Shown here: in pieces, positions 34,625 through 43,262 of the stretch
Layout: every line of letters begins with the position of its first letter
How positions within the stretch are numbered: position 1 is the first letter of the stretch
Assembly (NCBI GenBank): GCA_023665205.1
Contig: JAMPEJ010000004.1
Span: 1 to 64,000, forward strand
DNA length: 64,000 nt
Direction: 5' to 3'
DNA from: Corallococcus sp.
GTDB taxonomy: Bacteria > Bacillota > Clostridia > Christensenellales > CAG-314
Position numbers and translations under genes: made by a program
The notes under the pieces: model-generated
What the model was told of the DNA's origin: nothing
Database searches by the model: none
The model's input: only the letters and a program-made list of their open reading frames with translations

Positions 34625-35251
34625 TTATTTTTTAACGGCGTTACGCACGTGAACGATGCTGTTTTTTGCACCGGGCACCGCGCCTTTTACAAGGATAACG
34701 CCCTTTTCTTTGTCGACTTTTATAACTTTCAAGTTAAGCACGGTTACTTGCTCCACGCCGTAGTGTCCGGGGAGATTTTTGCCCGGCATAACGCGCGAGG
34801 GCGAGCTTATGGGACCCATAGAACCGACTTCTCTATGAACGGGACCCACACCGTGAGTTTCTTTAAGTCTGTGTTGGTTCCAACGCTTGATAACGCCGGT
34901 AAAACCGTGACCTTTTGTTACGCCGCAAACGTCCACCATATCGCCTTCTGCAAATACGTCGCAAGTTACCTTGTCTCCGACGTTGAGCGAACTGTTTTCC
35001 AACTTGAATTCATGAAGATATCTAGCCGTGCATCCGGACTTTTTGAGATGTCCGGCCTCGGGTTTATTAAGTCTCTTTTCCGCAACGTCGTCAAAACCCA
35101 GTTGCAACGCTTCGTAACCGTCGCGCTCCACCGTCTTTTTTTGCGTGACCGTGCAGGGCCCCGCCAAAATAACGGTTACCGGCACCATCGTGCCGTCTGC
35201 GAGAAAGACCTGAGTCATTCCCAATTTCTTTCCTATGATTGCTTTATTCAT
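34625..35251 (-). CDS. rplC: 50S ribosomal protein L3
   Basis: 208 residues. IIGKKLGMTQVFLADGTMVPV at the N-terminus, the tunnel loop HGVGPVHREVGSMGPISSPSRV and KNLPGHYGVEQVTVLNLKV (partial quotes) are all normal for L3. Confidence 0.97.
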   Translation of the reverse strand: MNKAIIGKKLGMTQVFLADGTMVPVTVILAGPCTVTQKKTVERDGYEALQLGFDDVAEKRLNKPEAGHLKKSGCTARYLHEFKLENSSLNVGDKVTCDVFAEGDMVDVCGVTKGHGFTGVIKRWNQHRLKETHGVGPVHREVGSMGPISSPSRVMPGKNLPGHYGVEQVTVLNLKVIKVDKEKGVILVKGAVPGAKNSIVHVRNAVKK

Positions 35252-35288
35252 TGATAAAGTTCACCTCTCTTTTTCCTTATATATAATG

Positions 35289-35597
35289 TTACAGTTTGAT
35301 TTTGACGTCGATACCCGCGGGCAAATCCAACTTAGTAAGGCTGTCGATGGTTTTTGCATTGGGACTGTAGATGTCTATCAAGCGTTTGTAAGTGCGAAGT
35401 TCAAACTGTTCGCGCGCGTCTTTGTATTTATGCGTCGCGCGAAGTACCGTCACGATTTCCTTTTCCGTAGGAAGGGGAATAGGTCCGGACACCTTGCTGC
35501 CCATTTTTTTTGCCGCATCCACTATTTTAGTGCAGGCAAGATCTACCAAGTTGTGATCGTAGGCTTTAAGTCTGATTCTGATTCTTTGGTTGGCCAT
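35289..35597 (-). CDS. rpsJ: 30S ribosomal protein S10
   Basis: 102 residues; also NusE in antitermination. [42 protein letters not shown] and the [16 protein letters not shown] segment are canonical. First gene of the S10 cluster, preceded by a leader of about 260 nt. Confidence 0.98.
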   Translation of the reverse strand: MANQRIRIRLKAYDHNLVDLACTKIVDAAKKMGSKVSGPIPLPTEKEIVTVLRATHKYKDAREQFELRTYKRLIDIYSPNAKTIDSLTKLDLPAGIDVKIKL

Positions 35598-35856
35598 TTG
35601 TGTTTCTACTCCTTTTTGTGTTTTATTATCCGAATCGGCCTTGTCGACAACACATCCGTGTGTTTCGCGCTGCGGCTTTTAATAAAGCAAATTTTCATTT
35701 GCTTGAAAAAAAACGCATCGACATCAGTTTGACGGTTACCGCCACTTAACGTCTGACGCTACAATTCGGCCGCAAAACTCTCGGTTTCGCGCGGGTATGC
35801 AATAAGTTTTCTGTTTACTTCAGTAACCTTAATGCTTCAATCCCCTTTTTCGCAGC
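35598..35856 (-). promoter_or_regulatory. Untranslated leader of the S10 operon
   Basis: About 260 nt separate the predicted start point from rpsJ. The leader holds several local pairings: AAGCAAA/TTTGCTT (35685-35704), CACA/TGTG (35651-35662) and the palindrome TTGTCGACAA (35641-35650). No known leader family was recognised. Confidence 0.45.
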
Positions 35857-35862
35857 CTAACC

Positions 35863-35892
35863 ATTTTAGCATAGTTTTCAAGAGTATGTCAA
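35863..35892 (-). promoter_or_regulatory. Predicted promoter of the S10-spc cluster
   Basis: On the minus strand TTGACA (35887-35892), 18 nt, then an extended -10, TGCTAAAAT with TAAAAT at 35863-35868. It is the only strong promoter-like element ahead of the ribosomal run. The remaining 35893-36182 holds AT-rich sequence in which I see nothing. Confidence 0.7.
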
Positions 35893-36182
35893 ACATAAAT
35901 AACAAGTTTATTCAATCTTTTTTGTCATTTTTTAGAGAATTTTGAAGAATAATCAATAAAAGCCTTAATCACAGTAAAATAATACCGCCGCTTTGCTCAT
36001 GTTTTTGCAACAAAGTAAATCTACAAAGGTAATAATCAACAACTATTTGCGATATTCGCACAGAATATGAGAAAATTTTCTTAACTCAAAACAAGAAAAT
36101 TCAATATGGTCCCGACAATATGATTGAGCGACGCCTTTTTACAAGCACGGCGAAATTATTCAACTGCCGCGTCAAAACAAAA

Positions 36183-36223
36183 AAATAACGCAAAGCGACT
36201 GAAAACGTCGTTTTGCGTTATTT
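36183..36223 (-). terminator. Intrinsic terminator of the opp operon
   Basis: A 17-bp stem (36183-36199 with 36207-36223, one G-U pair, core AATAACGCAAA) and a T7 run on the minus strand follow the DUF3899 gene by 13 nt. Confidence 0.88.
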
Positions 36224-36236
36224 GCATATCATCTCG

Positions 36237-36629
36237 CTATTGTTTGTTATAAACTATCAATAATACCAACGCGACCGCAAGATAAACTAAGCCTATCAAC
36301 AAAAGATGCAGAAAACTGCGCTTTTTTTCACTCTTGGCCTGACGATAATCGTAAAAAGTACGGTACTTTACTTTTGTCAAATCTTTTTTGAATATGTCGA
36401 CAAGTTTTATGAAACCAAAAGCCAACATATCGAATGCTCCGCCGTTTGTAACAAACACAAGCAACCCGACGCCTGTCATCATCGCGCCGGAAAGAGTAAA
36501 GGCGTTGCACACATCCACAACAAGTCCCTTTCCCGTTTTGGAATACGATCCTTGAGCAGCCAAAAACACCACCACTATTATCGCGCAAATAAGAAACGGT
36601 ATAAGGTAATACAAAACTTTTTTCATCAA
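36237..36629 (-). CDS. DUF3899-like membrane protein
   Basis: 130 residues with three predicted membrane helices (about 6-26, 43-65 and 106-128) separated by a basic cytoplasmic loop (KKDLTKVKYRTFYDYRQAKSEKKR). The GAMMTGVGLLVFVTNGGAFDMLAF segment matches the uncharacterised DUF3899 family as I remember it. It is the last gene of the peptide-importer operon, 15 nt after oppF, and shares its terminator; a link to transport is only positional. Confidence 0.7.
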   Translation of the reverse strand: MMKKVLYYLIPFLICAIIVVVFLAAQGSYSKTGKGLVVDVCNAFTLSGAMMTGVGLLVFVTNGGAFDMLAFGFIKLVDIFKKDLTKVKYRTFYDYRQAKSEKKRSFLHLLLIGLVYLAVALVLLIVYNKQ

Positions 36630-36644
36630 ATCGACTCCGACGCG

Positions 36645-38006
36645 CTACTTATTAGTCTTTTTAGCGGTAGAACTTTTTGTTTTGGTTTTTGCGGAAGATT
36701 TTTTTGCAGTAGATTTCGATGCATTTTCATCCGCACGAATTTTGTTTTCTTCCGCCGTATCCAACTCCTCTATTTCGCGCTTGTATTGTTCAAACTCGGC
36801 ATCATTGCAATAAATAAAATGTCCGGGCAGAACTTCCTGCATATAGGGTTGCTGTTCGCTGTAATCGTGTGCGGCAATCGGATTGTAAGTGATACGCTTG
36901 CGTTGTTTTTCAAAGTGAGGATCCGGCAGAGGTATAGCCGACAAAAGCGACTTTGTGTACGGATGCAAAGGATGCTTGAACAATTCGTCGCTGGTAGTCA
37001 ACTCCACAATCTTTCCGAAATACATTACGGCGATACGGTCGGAGAAATATTTGACTACCGACAAGTCGTGAGCAATAAACAGTATAGTCAGTCCTAAACG
37101 GTCGCGCAAATCGTTTAGCAAATTGATAACTTGCGCTTGAATGGACACGTCCAATGCGGAAATCGGTTCGTCCGCAATGATCAATTCAGGATTGAGAATT
37201 ATCGAACGCGCAATACCTATACGCTGCCGCTGACCGCCGGAAAATTCGTGAGGATAACGGTTGGCATGCTCCGGTACAAGACCGACCAATTCTAAAACTT
37301 CGTATACCCTCTTGTCTATTTCTTTTCTGTTACGTATACCGCGTATGATCAAACCTTCCGCAATAATTTCACGTACGGTCATACGGGGATTCAAAGACGC
37401 GATCGGGTCTTGGAATATCATCTGCATCTTGTTCATTATCCTGTCTTTGGATGCAAGACGCAACTCGTTGCGCATTTCATTTTGCAACTCTTTTTGCTTT
37501 TCTTCCGTTCCCGCTTCGGCTATCAACGGCTCGTAGCGCTCGCGAACAAGTTGCATTTGATGTTGCGCGTACATTTTATTACAGTTTTTGTGATCGAACT
37601 TGGCGCTTTTGATCAATGCCGTTTGCTCGGTGATAACTTCGTTCAACTCCGCGTTTATCTTTGCGATTTTTTCATCGCGCTCGGGCGTTTGCGGTTCCTC
37701 CATCAGCGCTTTAATTTCCGCTTTGGCTTTCGCCTTTGCATTTTTGACCGTTTCCTTGTAGAAATTTATGCCGGCGCAAATACGTTCGCCGTTGAAATAC
37801 ACGGAACCGCCCGTTATGTCGTACAAACGGATAATGGATCGTCCGGTCGTGGTTTTTCCGCAGCCGGATTCGCCGACAAGACCGAAAACTTCGCCTTTGT
37901 AGATATCGAAACTTACGTCGTTGACCGCCTTAAGCTGTTGCTTGCCCATCTTAAAGAATTGTTGAAGGTGTTGGACAGATAACAAAACTTCTCTTTCTTC
38001 CGCCAT
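36645..38006 (-). CDS. oppF: Oligopeptide ABC transporter ATP-binding protein OppF-like, with insertion
   Basis: One of the two ATPases of the peptide importer. 453 residues against about 320. Walker A GESGCGKT lies near residue 43, the Q-loop [13 protein letters not shown] near 195, the signature FSGGQRQR and Walker [13 protein letters not shown] follow, and the C-terminal oligopeptide-transporter extension ([19 protein letters not shown]) is present. Between Walker A and the Q-loop about 110 extra helical, charged residues are inserted (around 80-190). A Lys/Ser/Thr-rich tail of about 30 residues ends the protein. It starts 1 nt after oppD. Confidence 0.92.
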   Translation of the reverse strand: MAEEREVLLSVQHLQQFFKMGKQQLKAVNDVSFDIYKGEVFGLVGESGCGKTTTGRSIIRLYDITGGSVYFNGERICAGINFYKETVKNAKAKAKAEIKALMEEPQTPERDEKIAKINAELNEVITEQTALIKSAKFDHKNCNKMYAQHQMQLVRERYEPLIAEAGTEEKQKELQNEMRNELRLASKDRIMNKMQMIFQDPIASLNPRMTVREIIAEGLIIRGIRNRKEIDKRVYEVLELVGLVPEHANRYPHEFSGGQRQRIGIARSIILNPELIIADEPISALDVSIQAQVINLLNDLRDRLGLTILFIAHDLSVVKYFSDRIAVMYFGKIVELTTSDELFKHPLHPYTKSLLSAIPLPDPHFEKQRKRITYNPIAAHDYSEQQPYMQEVLPGHFIYCNDAEFEQYKREIEELDTAEENKIRADENASKSTAKKSSAKTKTKSSTAKKTNK

Positions 38007-38007
38007 T

Positions 38008-40161
38008 TTACTTGACCTCCTTGGACATTCTTTCTATACGGTCGGTAACGATTTTGGGCGGAGCAACCTTCGGAGCATTGGGATGCAACAGCCACGTAGC
38101 GGCAAAGTGAGTATCACTCACTTGGAACATTGGCGGCTCTTCCTCAAAGTCGATTTCCATAGCGTACTTATTACGCGAAGCAAATGCGTCCCCCTTGGGA
38201 GGGAAAATCATATTGGGCGGCGTGCCGGGAATAGCCTCCAATTTTTCCTTAGTATCAAGGTCCGGCATTGAAGCCAATAATGCCCAGGTATACGGGTGAC
38301 GCGGATCGTAAAACACGTCGTCGGCAGTGCCGTACTCGACAATTTTACCGGCATACATAACGGCGATGCGGTCAGCCATATTGGCAACCACTCCAAGGTC
38401 GTGCGTAATAAATATTACCGACAAATTACGCTCGGCTTTTATACGGTTGATAAGTTCCAAAATTTGGCTTTGGATTGTAACGTCCAACGCCGTGGTCGGC
38501 TCGTCACAGATAAGAATATCAGGGTTTGCCGCAAGCGCGATAGCTATAACTATACGCTGGCGCATACCGCCGGAAAACTCGAAAGGATACTGGTTGTATC
38601 TAATTGCAGGCTCGGGAATACCTACCTCTTCCAAAAGTTTCAAAGCCTTGGCCTTAGCCATCTTTTTAGTTATGCGGTACACGACTGCGGACGCTTGCTC
38701 TTTCAAATAGTCGATAAGAGCAATCATCTCCGCACGACTGTCGAATTTGCTTTCCGTTTCGATAGCATTGCGATACGTAGCGCGCAAATTGTGAAGCACA
38801 GAACGGACGTTTTTTCGCGCAAGTTCCAAGTCGACCAACGCGGGCGGCACAACTTTCCAATCGGGAGTTTTGCCTTTTGCCACGCGAGCGTCATACTTTG
38901 CCTGCTGTCTGTTGTAACGCGCAAGTTCCTTGGGATTGGTTTTAATTCCGGCAAAATACTTATCCAAAGCGTCTTTAATGCTGGAGTGGAAAGTGTATTC
39001 CGTCGCATTTTTTACGACGAGCAAACTGTCGATAGCTTCGTTGACAAGAGCGGACAACTCTTTAGCCAAAGCATAAGACTGTTTTTTATCCAAATCCTCC
39101 GCACGGAAAAATTCCAACGCGCTTTCCGTCCTTTCAAGCAAATTTTTCTTTAATTCCATTTGCTTGAGGTGATTATGTTCCAATGCCTTCGCACCGTCGT
39201 CGATAAACGCAAGCATAAACTCTTCGTCCAAATATTTACGCGTCATTTCCGTCAGTTCGTCCAACGGCATATCGTCCAAATTGGCGTCAGGGTTGCGCAT
39301 CATGTAGTACCCTAACGTAAAGTAATTGGGTTTAGGGCGTTGAGTGGCTTTGTCCAAAACGTCTACGATATCCGCCAAAGCGGAAACGCAGTTTTCCGGC
39401 AACTCCTTAACGGTGCCTTTAACGTTGGATAGAGTTTCGCTAATCACCGCGACGTCACCAAGCAATCTGTCGTCTTTAACTACTATATCGGGGTGATACG
39501 TTCCCTCAATATGTTTCAAAACGTAATTAAGAGTTTTTCTTGCGTCGATGGGCTGTTTTTTGGACAGCAAAAACAACGTGTTTTCTACGTCCAGTTTCAG
39601 TTCCACCGCGTGGCGGTAAATTTCGTTGTAGGCATGTTCCAAACGCGTGCTGGCAATACAAAAACTGTCGAAAGTTTTGCATTTTTCACCGTTAGCGTTT
39701 ATTTTTTCCTGATTGCCCTCGGCAATTTCGTCCATCGCTTGGTTTAACGCTTTCAACTTTCCGTTAAAGTTTTTACGAGCGTGCCGGCGGCTTGCGGAAC
39801 TTTTCAAAAGCATCGCTTCGGTCAACTGTTTGCCGACCTTCATGATGGGATTGAGACTGGACAGCGGATCTTGGAAGATCATAGCTATCTTATCTCCGCG
39901 GATCTTGTGGAAGTCGTCCTCGGAAATTTTCAACAGATCCTGTCCGTCATAAATAATTTCGCCGCCTTCGACAATTGCGTTGCCGGCAAGAATACCTATA
40001 ATCGCACGGTTTGTAACGGATTTTCCGCTGCCGCTTTCTCCGACTATAGCCAACGTTTCGCCTTTGTACAAATCGAAACTGATATCCCTGACCGCCTGAA
40101 CTTTGCCGCCGTCGGTGCGGAAAGATATTACTAAATTGTTAACCTCTAACTTTTTTTCCAT
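38008..40161 (-). CDS. oppD: Oligopeptide ABC transporter ATP-binding protein OppD-like, with large insertion
   Basis: Partner ATPase, 717 residues, about twice normal. Walker A GESGSGKS (near 41-48) and the Q-loop [16 protein letters not shown] (near 98) are followed by roughly 380 inserted residues, mostly charged alpha helix, before the protein resumes with [28 protein letters not shown] (partial), Walker [13 protein letters not shown] and the peptide-importer C-terminus ([13 protein letters not shown]). All catalytic motifs remain, so the insert is tolerated in the helical subdomain region. Its mass may form a cytoplasmic extension or regulatory arm. Both frame and codon use continue smoothly through the insert. 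Confidence 0.92.
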   Translation of the reverse strand: MEKKLEVNNLVISFRTDGGKVQAVRDISFDLYKGETLAIVGESGSGKSVTNRAIIGILAGNAIVEGGEIIYDGQDLLKISEDDFHKIRGDKIAMIFQDPLSSLNPIMKVGKQLTEAMLLKSSASRRHARKNFNGKLKALNQAMDEIAEGNQEKINANGEKCKTFDSFCIASTRLEHAYNEIYRHAVELKLDVENTLFLLSKKQPIDARKTLNYVLKHIEGTYHPDIVVKDDRLLGDVAVISETLSNVKGTVKELPENCVSALADIVDVLDKATQRPKPNYFTLGYYMMRNPDANLDDMPLDELTEMTRKYLDEEFMLAFIDDGAKALEHNHLKQMELKKNLLERTESALEFFRAEDLDKKQSYALAKELSALVNEAIDSLLVVKNATEYTFHSSIKDALDKYFAGIKTNPKELARYNRQQAKYDARVAKGKTPDWKVVPPALVDLELARKNVRSVLHNLRATYRNAIETESKFDSRAEMIALIDYLKEQASAVVYRITKKMAKAKALKLLEEVGIPEPAIRYNQYPFEFSGGMRQRIVIAIALAANPDILICDEPTTALDVTIQSQILELINRIKAERNLSVIFITHDLGVVANMADRIAVMYAGKIVEYGTADDVFYDPRHPYTWALLASMPDLDTKEKLEAIPGTPPNMIFPPKGDAFASRNKYAMEIDFEEEPPMFQVSDTHFAATWLLHPNAPKVAPPKIVTDRIERMSKEVK

Positions 40162-40164
40162 ATC

Positions 40165-42102
40165 TCAGCCCTCCGCTCCGCGTAGCGACGGATTCAGTGC
40201 GTCGCGCAGTCCGTTGCCGAACAAGTTGAACGAAATCATCAGCAAAGCCATAATTACCGACGGGAACACGATCAAATACGGGAATGACTGTATGTACTGT
40301 TGGTTGTTGGACAAAAGCACGCCGAAAGCCTGTTTGCCTTGCAATCCCAAATTTAAGTAGGACAACGTTGCTTCGCTGAAAATAGTACTAGGTACCATCA
40401 AAACGCTGGACGTAACGATAGTTCCCATAGAGTTTGGCAAAATATGCTTAAATATCAGCCGGAAATCTTTTGCGCCCAAAGTGCGGCTTGCCAATACGTA
40501 TTCCTGACCTTTGAACCTGTAAAATTGCGTACGCGTTCTCGCCGCGGTTCCCATCCAACCGGTCATACACAGCGCCAACACGAAGGTGGCAAAGTTGTTA
40601 CCCAAGTGCAATATACACAAGGTCATAATGACGATCCAAGGCACTCCCCCCAAAATATCGCAGAAGCGTTCCATCATTAGATCCACCGCTCCGCCGAAAT
40701 ATCCGGAGATAGCCCCCCAAACGAGACCGAACAGGAAACAGAAAGCCGCCACGCATACGCCCAACAAAAGCGACGTGCGCATGCCTGCAAAAACTCTCGT
40801 AAACAAGTCTATTCCGCTGGCATCTGTACCCAAAATAAACTTTGGCATAGATTTGTAGCCTAACGCCAAGTAGTTGTAGGAAACAGTTTTCAATTCCTGC
40901 AATTTACCGGTACGGGAATTTACTTTTTGTTCCAACACTTCCACTATCGGGCACTCGTCGGACAAACGCTTAAAGGATGATATACCTACGGAAGCGTCGT
41001 ATTCGCACAAGCCATCTTCTACCATTTTGTTAAAATCAACCGCATTGTACACGACTTCCGTTTTGCCGTATACCGCTTCATAGGTGTCGTAAGTAAAAGT
41101 GCAATAGTAAATTTCAGACGCGTAAATTCCCTTGCGTCCGCTGCAAGTCCAATAACCGGCAGGGAAAACGCTGTGAGAATCCGGAGCCTTGCTTACCATT
41201 TTTGTAGCATCGACAAATCCTAATTCGGAAAAGTCTGCGCGCGTTCCGTCCGAAGACGTTACGTAGGCGTCAGCATTATCCGTGGTAATGTCGCAACTTT
41301 TAAGCAATAAGTAAGAATTTCGGTTTTCTATTGCCTTGAGTTCAAAAACAAGTTGAGCGTCGGTAATTTCCGTCAAGCCCGCTTCTTCCACCGCATTACT
41401 CAAATCCAACGTGTAAGACGAATAATCTTTGGACCAGTCTTTAAGCACGATATTCTGTGCGCCGCCAGTTATAAGTACGCGATATTCGCCAAGCGTAGAT
41501 TCGCTCAATGCCTGTTCGTTGCCCAAAACGACTGCAGCCTTGTAATTGCCGTCCGCAGTCAAAATAAATTTGCCGGAACTTAGGATGTTTGTATTAGACG
41601 CGTCGCGAGACTGATTTTCAAACACGACGAAACCGCCCGTACCGTATGCGTTAACGCTATTTATCAAAGTAGGCTCTTCGTCAACCTTCAAGTCCAATAC
41701 CGCGTCTATCTTAAATCCGGCAGGAGTCTTGTTGACTCTGTCGTACACTATTGCGGAAACAGTACCGTCGGACTTTACCGTTTTGTCGTACCTCTTGGTT
41801 CCGTCCCAAAAACCGGTACCCGTTTCAAACAATTTGGGCTGTAAAAACACTTCGGAAAGGTGGACTGAATCCACGTCGTACGGAGAACACCAAGGGACAA
41901 GTAACGCAAGCAAAATCAAAATTCCCAATATAACAGCCGCAACTACTGACGACTTGTTTTTGCAAAAACGCTTAAAAGCATCTTGCAATGCGGAACGCGG
42001 CTTGGTATCCAACTTTGTATCGCTTATTTTTGCGTCCGTTTGTACAAATTTGAATGCGTTTTCTTTGAATGTATAGTTTTGAAGTTCGTTAACGTTTTTC
42101 AT
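40165..42102 (-). CDS. oppC: Oligopeptide ABC transporter permease OppC-like, with extracytoplasmic insertion
   Basis: Membrane subunit, 645 residues where OppC has about 300. An N-terminal cytoplasmic part leads to the first helix (VVAAVILGILILLALLVPW). Instead of the short loop that normally leads to HPLGTDxxGRD, about 310 residues are inserted, outside the membrane by topology and rich in Tyr/Asp/Ser. The usual motif then appears as FILGTDASGIDLFTRVFAGMRTSL (partial), followed by five helices and the EAA loop (ASRTLGAKDFRLIFKHILPN). The insert could be a substrate-guiding or wall-spanning domain. It overlaps oppB by 1 nt. Confidence 0.9.
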   Translation of the reverse strand: MKNVNELQNYTFKENAFKFVQTDAKISDTKLDTKPRSALQDAFKRFCKNKSSVVAAVILGILILLALLVPWCSPYDVDSVHLSEVFLQPKLFETGTGFWDGTKRYDKTVKSDGTVSAIVYDRVNKTPAGFKIDAVLDLKVDEEPTLINSVNAYGTGGFVVFENQSRDASNTNILSSGKFILTADGNYKAAVVLGNEQALSESTLGEYRVLITGGAQNIVLKDWSKDYSSYTLDLSNAVEEAGLTEITDAQLVFELKAIENRNSYLLLKSCDITTDNADAYVTSSDGTRADFSELGFVDATKMVSKAPDSHSVFPAGYWTCSGRKGIYASEIYYCTFTYDTYEAVYGKTEVVYNAVDFNKMVEDGLCEYDASVGISSFKRLSDECPIVEVLEQKVNSRTGKLQELKTVSYNYLALGYKSMPKFILGTDASGIDLFTRVFAGMRTSLLLGVCVAAFCFLFGLVWGAISGYFGGAVDLMMERFCDILGGVPWIVIMTLCILHLGNNFATFVLALCMTGWMGTAARTRTQFYRFKGQEYVLASRTLGAKDFRLIFKHILPNSMGTIVTSSVLMVPSTIFSEATLSYLNLGLQGKQAFGVLLSNNQQYIQSFPYLIVFPSVIMALLMISFNLFGNGLRDALNPSLRGAEG

Positions 42103-43136
42103 TATTTCTTCGCCCCCATACGTATTCTCGGATCAAGGAAACCGTAGGACAAGTCCAAAAGTACTCCCGCGAACAATCCTATCGTGGTAAAAATAGCCAT
42201 ATCGACAAACAGGATATTGTAGTCTTCCGCACCTATTGCTTTTACAAACAGACTGCCTATACCCGGAATGCCGTACAATCCTTCCAACACCATAGATCCG
42301 CCCATTATGCCGATAAACTCCGCCAAAATCGACGGAAAAATAGGTACCATTGCGTTACGCAAAGCATGCCTCATGACCGCCTGTTTTTTTGTAAGTCCCT
42401 TTGTGCGGGCAAGCAGCAAATAGTCGCTGGCCAACGCATCGCACAACTCTGCGCGGACAAACCGACAGTAACCGCATATAGAACCTAACGACAAACAAAA
42501 TACAGGTATTATGTACCCCAAAGCCTTTTGTCCCACCGGATCCGTAACGTTGGGCCACTGCGTGGGCAAAATAGCGTTATTGTAACACAACATCAACATC
42601 AAAAATGTTATCAACACAAAACTCGGCAAAGATATAAATATCATTACCAAAGTCGAAATGATGTGATCGGTCAATTTGTTCTTTTTTAACGCAGCCCAAA
42701 CGCCCAAAGCAATGCCGACAGGTACGGAAATAATAACGGATATTATGTTGATTTTCATCGAGGTTGCAAGTCGTCCGCCGATGATCACCGTTGCCTTTAC
42801 GTTAGGTTCGATCGTTTTGGAAACGCCCCAATCCCAACGCGTAAAAATATTTACCAACCAAGAGCCGTATTGCTGTAATACCGGAGTTTGATAATAGTAG
42901 GTAGTCGTTCCGTCCTCAAGTTTTACTACGTCGACAGGATCCACATCCGACTCGGGAGTATCCTTGGAGTAAAGATATCCCAAACGGATTTGTTCCTCGT
43001 AATAAGCGGCGCGCTGCGGCGCTTGCCCCTGATATTTTTTCACGGGTAACAATTTTATAAATATAAACGTCAATGACAAAATTATAATCGTCGTCAATAA
43101 CGCAAGAAGTATTCTTTTTAGTACATACTTCCACAT
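42102..43136 (-). CDS. oppB: Oligopeptide ABC transporter permease OppB-like
   Basis: Membrane subunit, 344 residues, near normal length with six predicted helices. KYVLKRILLALLTTIIILSL opens it; the EAA loop is LLLARTKGLTKKQAVMRHALRNA (partial) and the end GLFAGVLLDLSYGFLDPRIRMG is typical. A modest extra loop after the first helix contains the KLEDGTTTYYYQTP segment. A 10-nt-spaced GAGG precedes the ATG. Separated from oppA by 126 nt containing a long hairpin. Confidence 0.93.
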   Translation of the reverse strand: MWKYVLKRILLALLTTIIILSLTFIFIKLLPVKKYQGQAPQRAAYYEEQIRLGYLYSKDTPESDVDPVDVVKLEDGTTTYYYQTPVLQQYGSWLVNIFTRWDWGVSKTIEPNVKATVIIGGRLATSMKINIISVIISVPVGIALGVWAALKKNKLTDHIISTLVMIFISLPSFVLITFLMLMLCYNNAILPTQWPNVTDPVGQKALGYIIPVFCLSLGSICGYCRFVRAELCDALASDYLLLARTKGLTKKQAVMRHALRNAMVPIFPSILAEFIGIMGGSMVLEGLYGIPGIGSLFVKAIGAEDYNILFVDMAIFTTIGLFAGVLLDLSYGFLDPRIRMGAKK

Positions 43137-43167
43137 AAAAATTTTTCCTCTTTTCTTAGTATTAGAA

Positions 43168-43200
43168 TTGCAGTAAGGCTTAGTTTAAGCCTTACCGCAA
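43168..43200 (-). other. Hairpin between oppA and oppB
   Basis: A stem of about 15 bp with one mismatch: TTGC/GCAA at the base and GTAAGGCTTA/TAAGCCTTAC above, loop 3 nt. There is no T-run, so it resembles the stabilising or processing hairpins that keep oppA mRNA more abundant than the downstream genes. Confidence 0.6.
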
Positions 43201-43262
43201 CCTATCAATAAGTTCTATTGAAATCAACCTGTTCTGCAACTTTATATATTGCAGTCGTTTTA

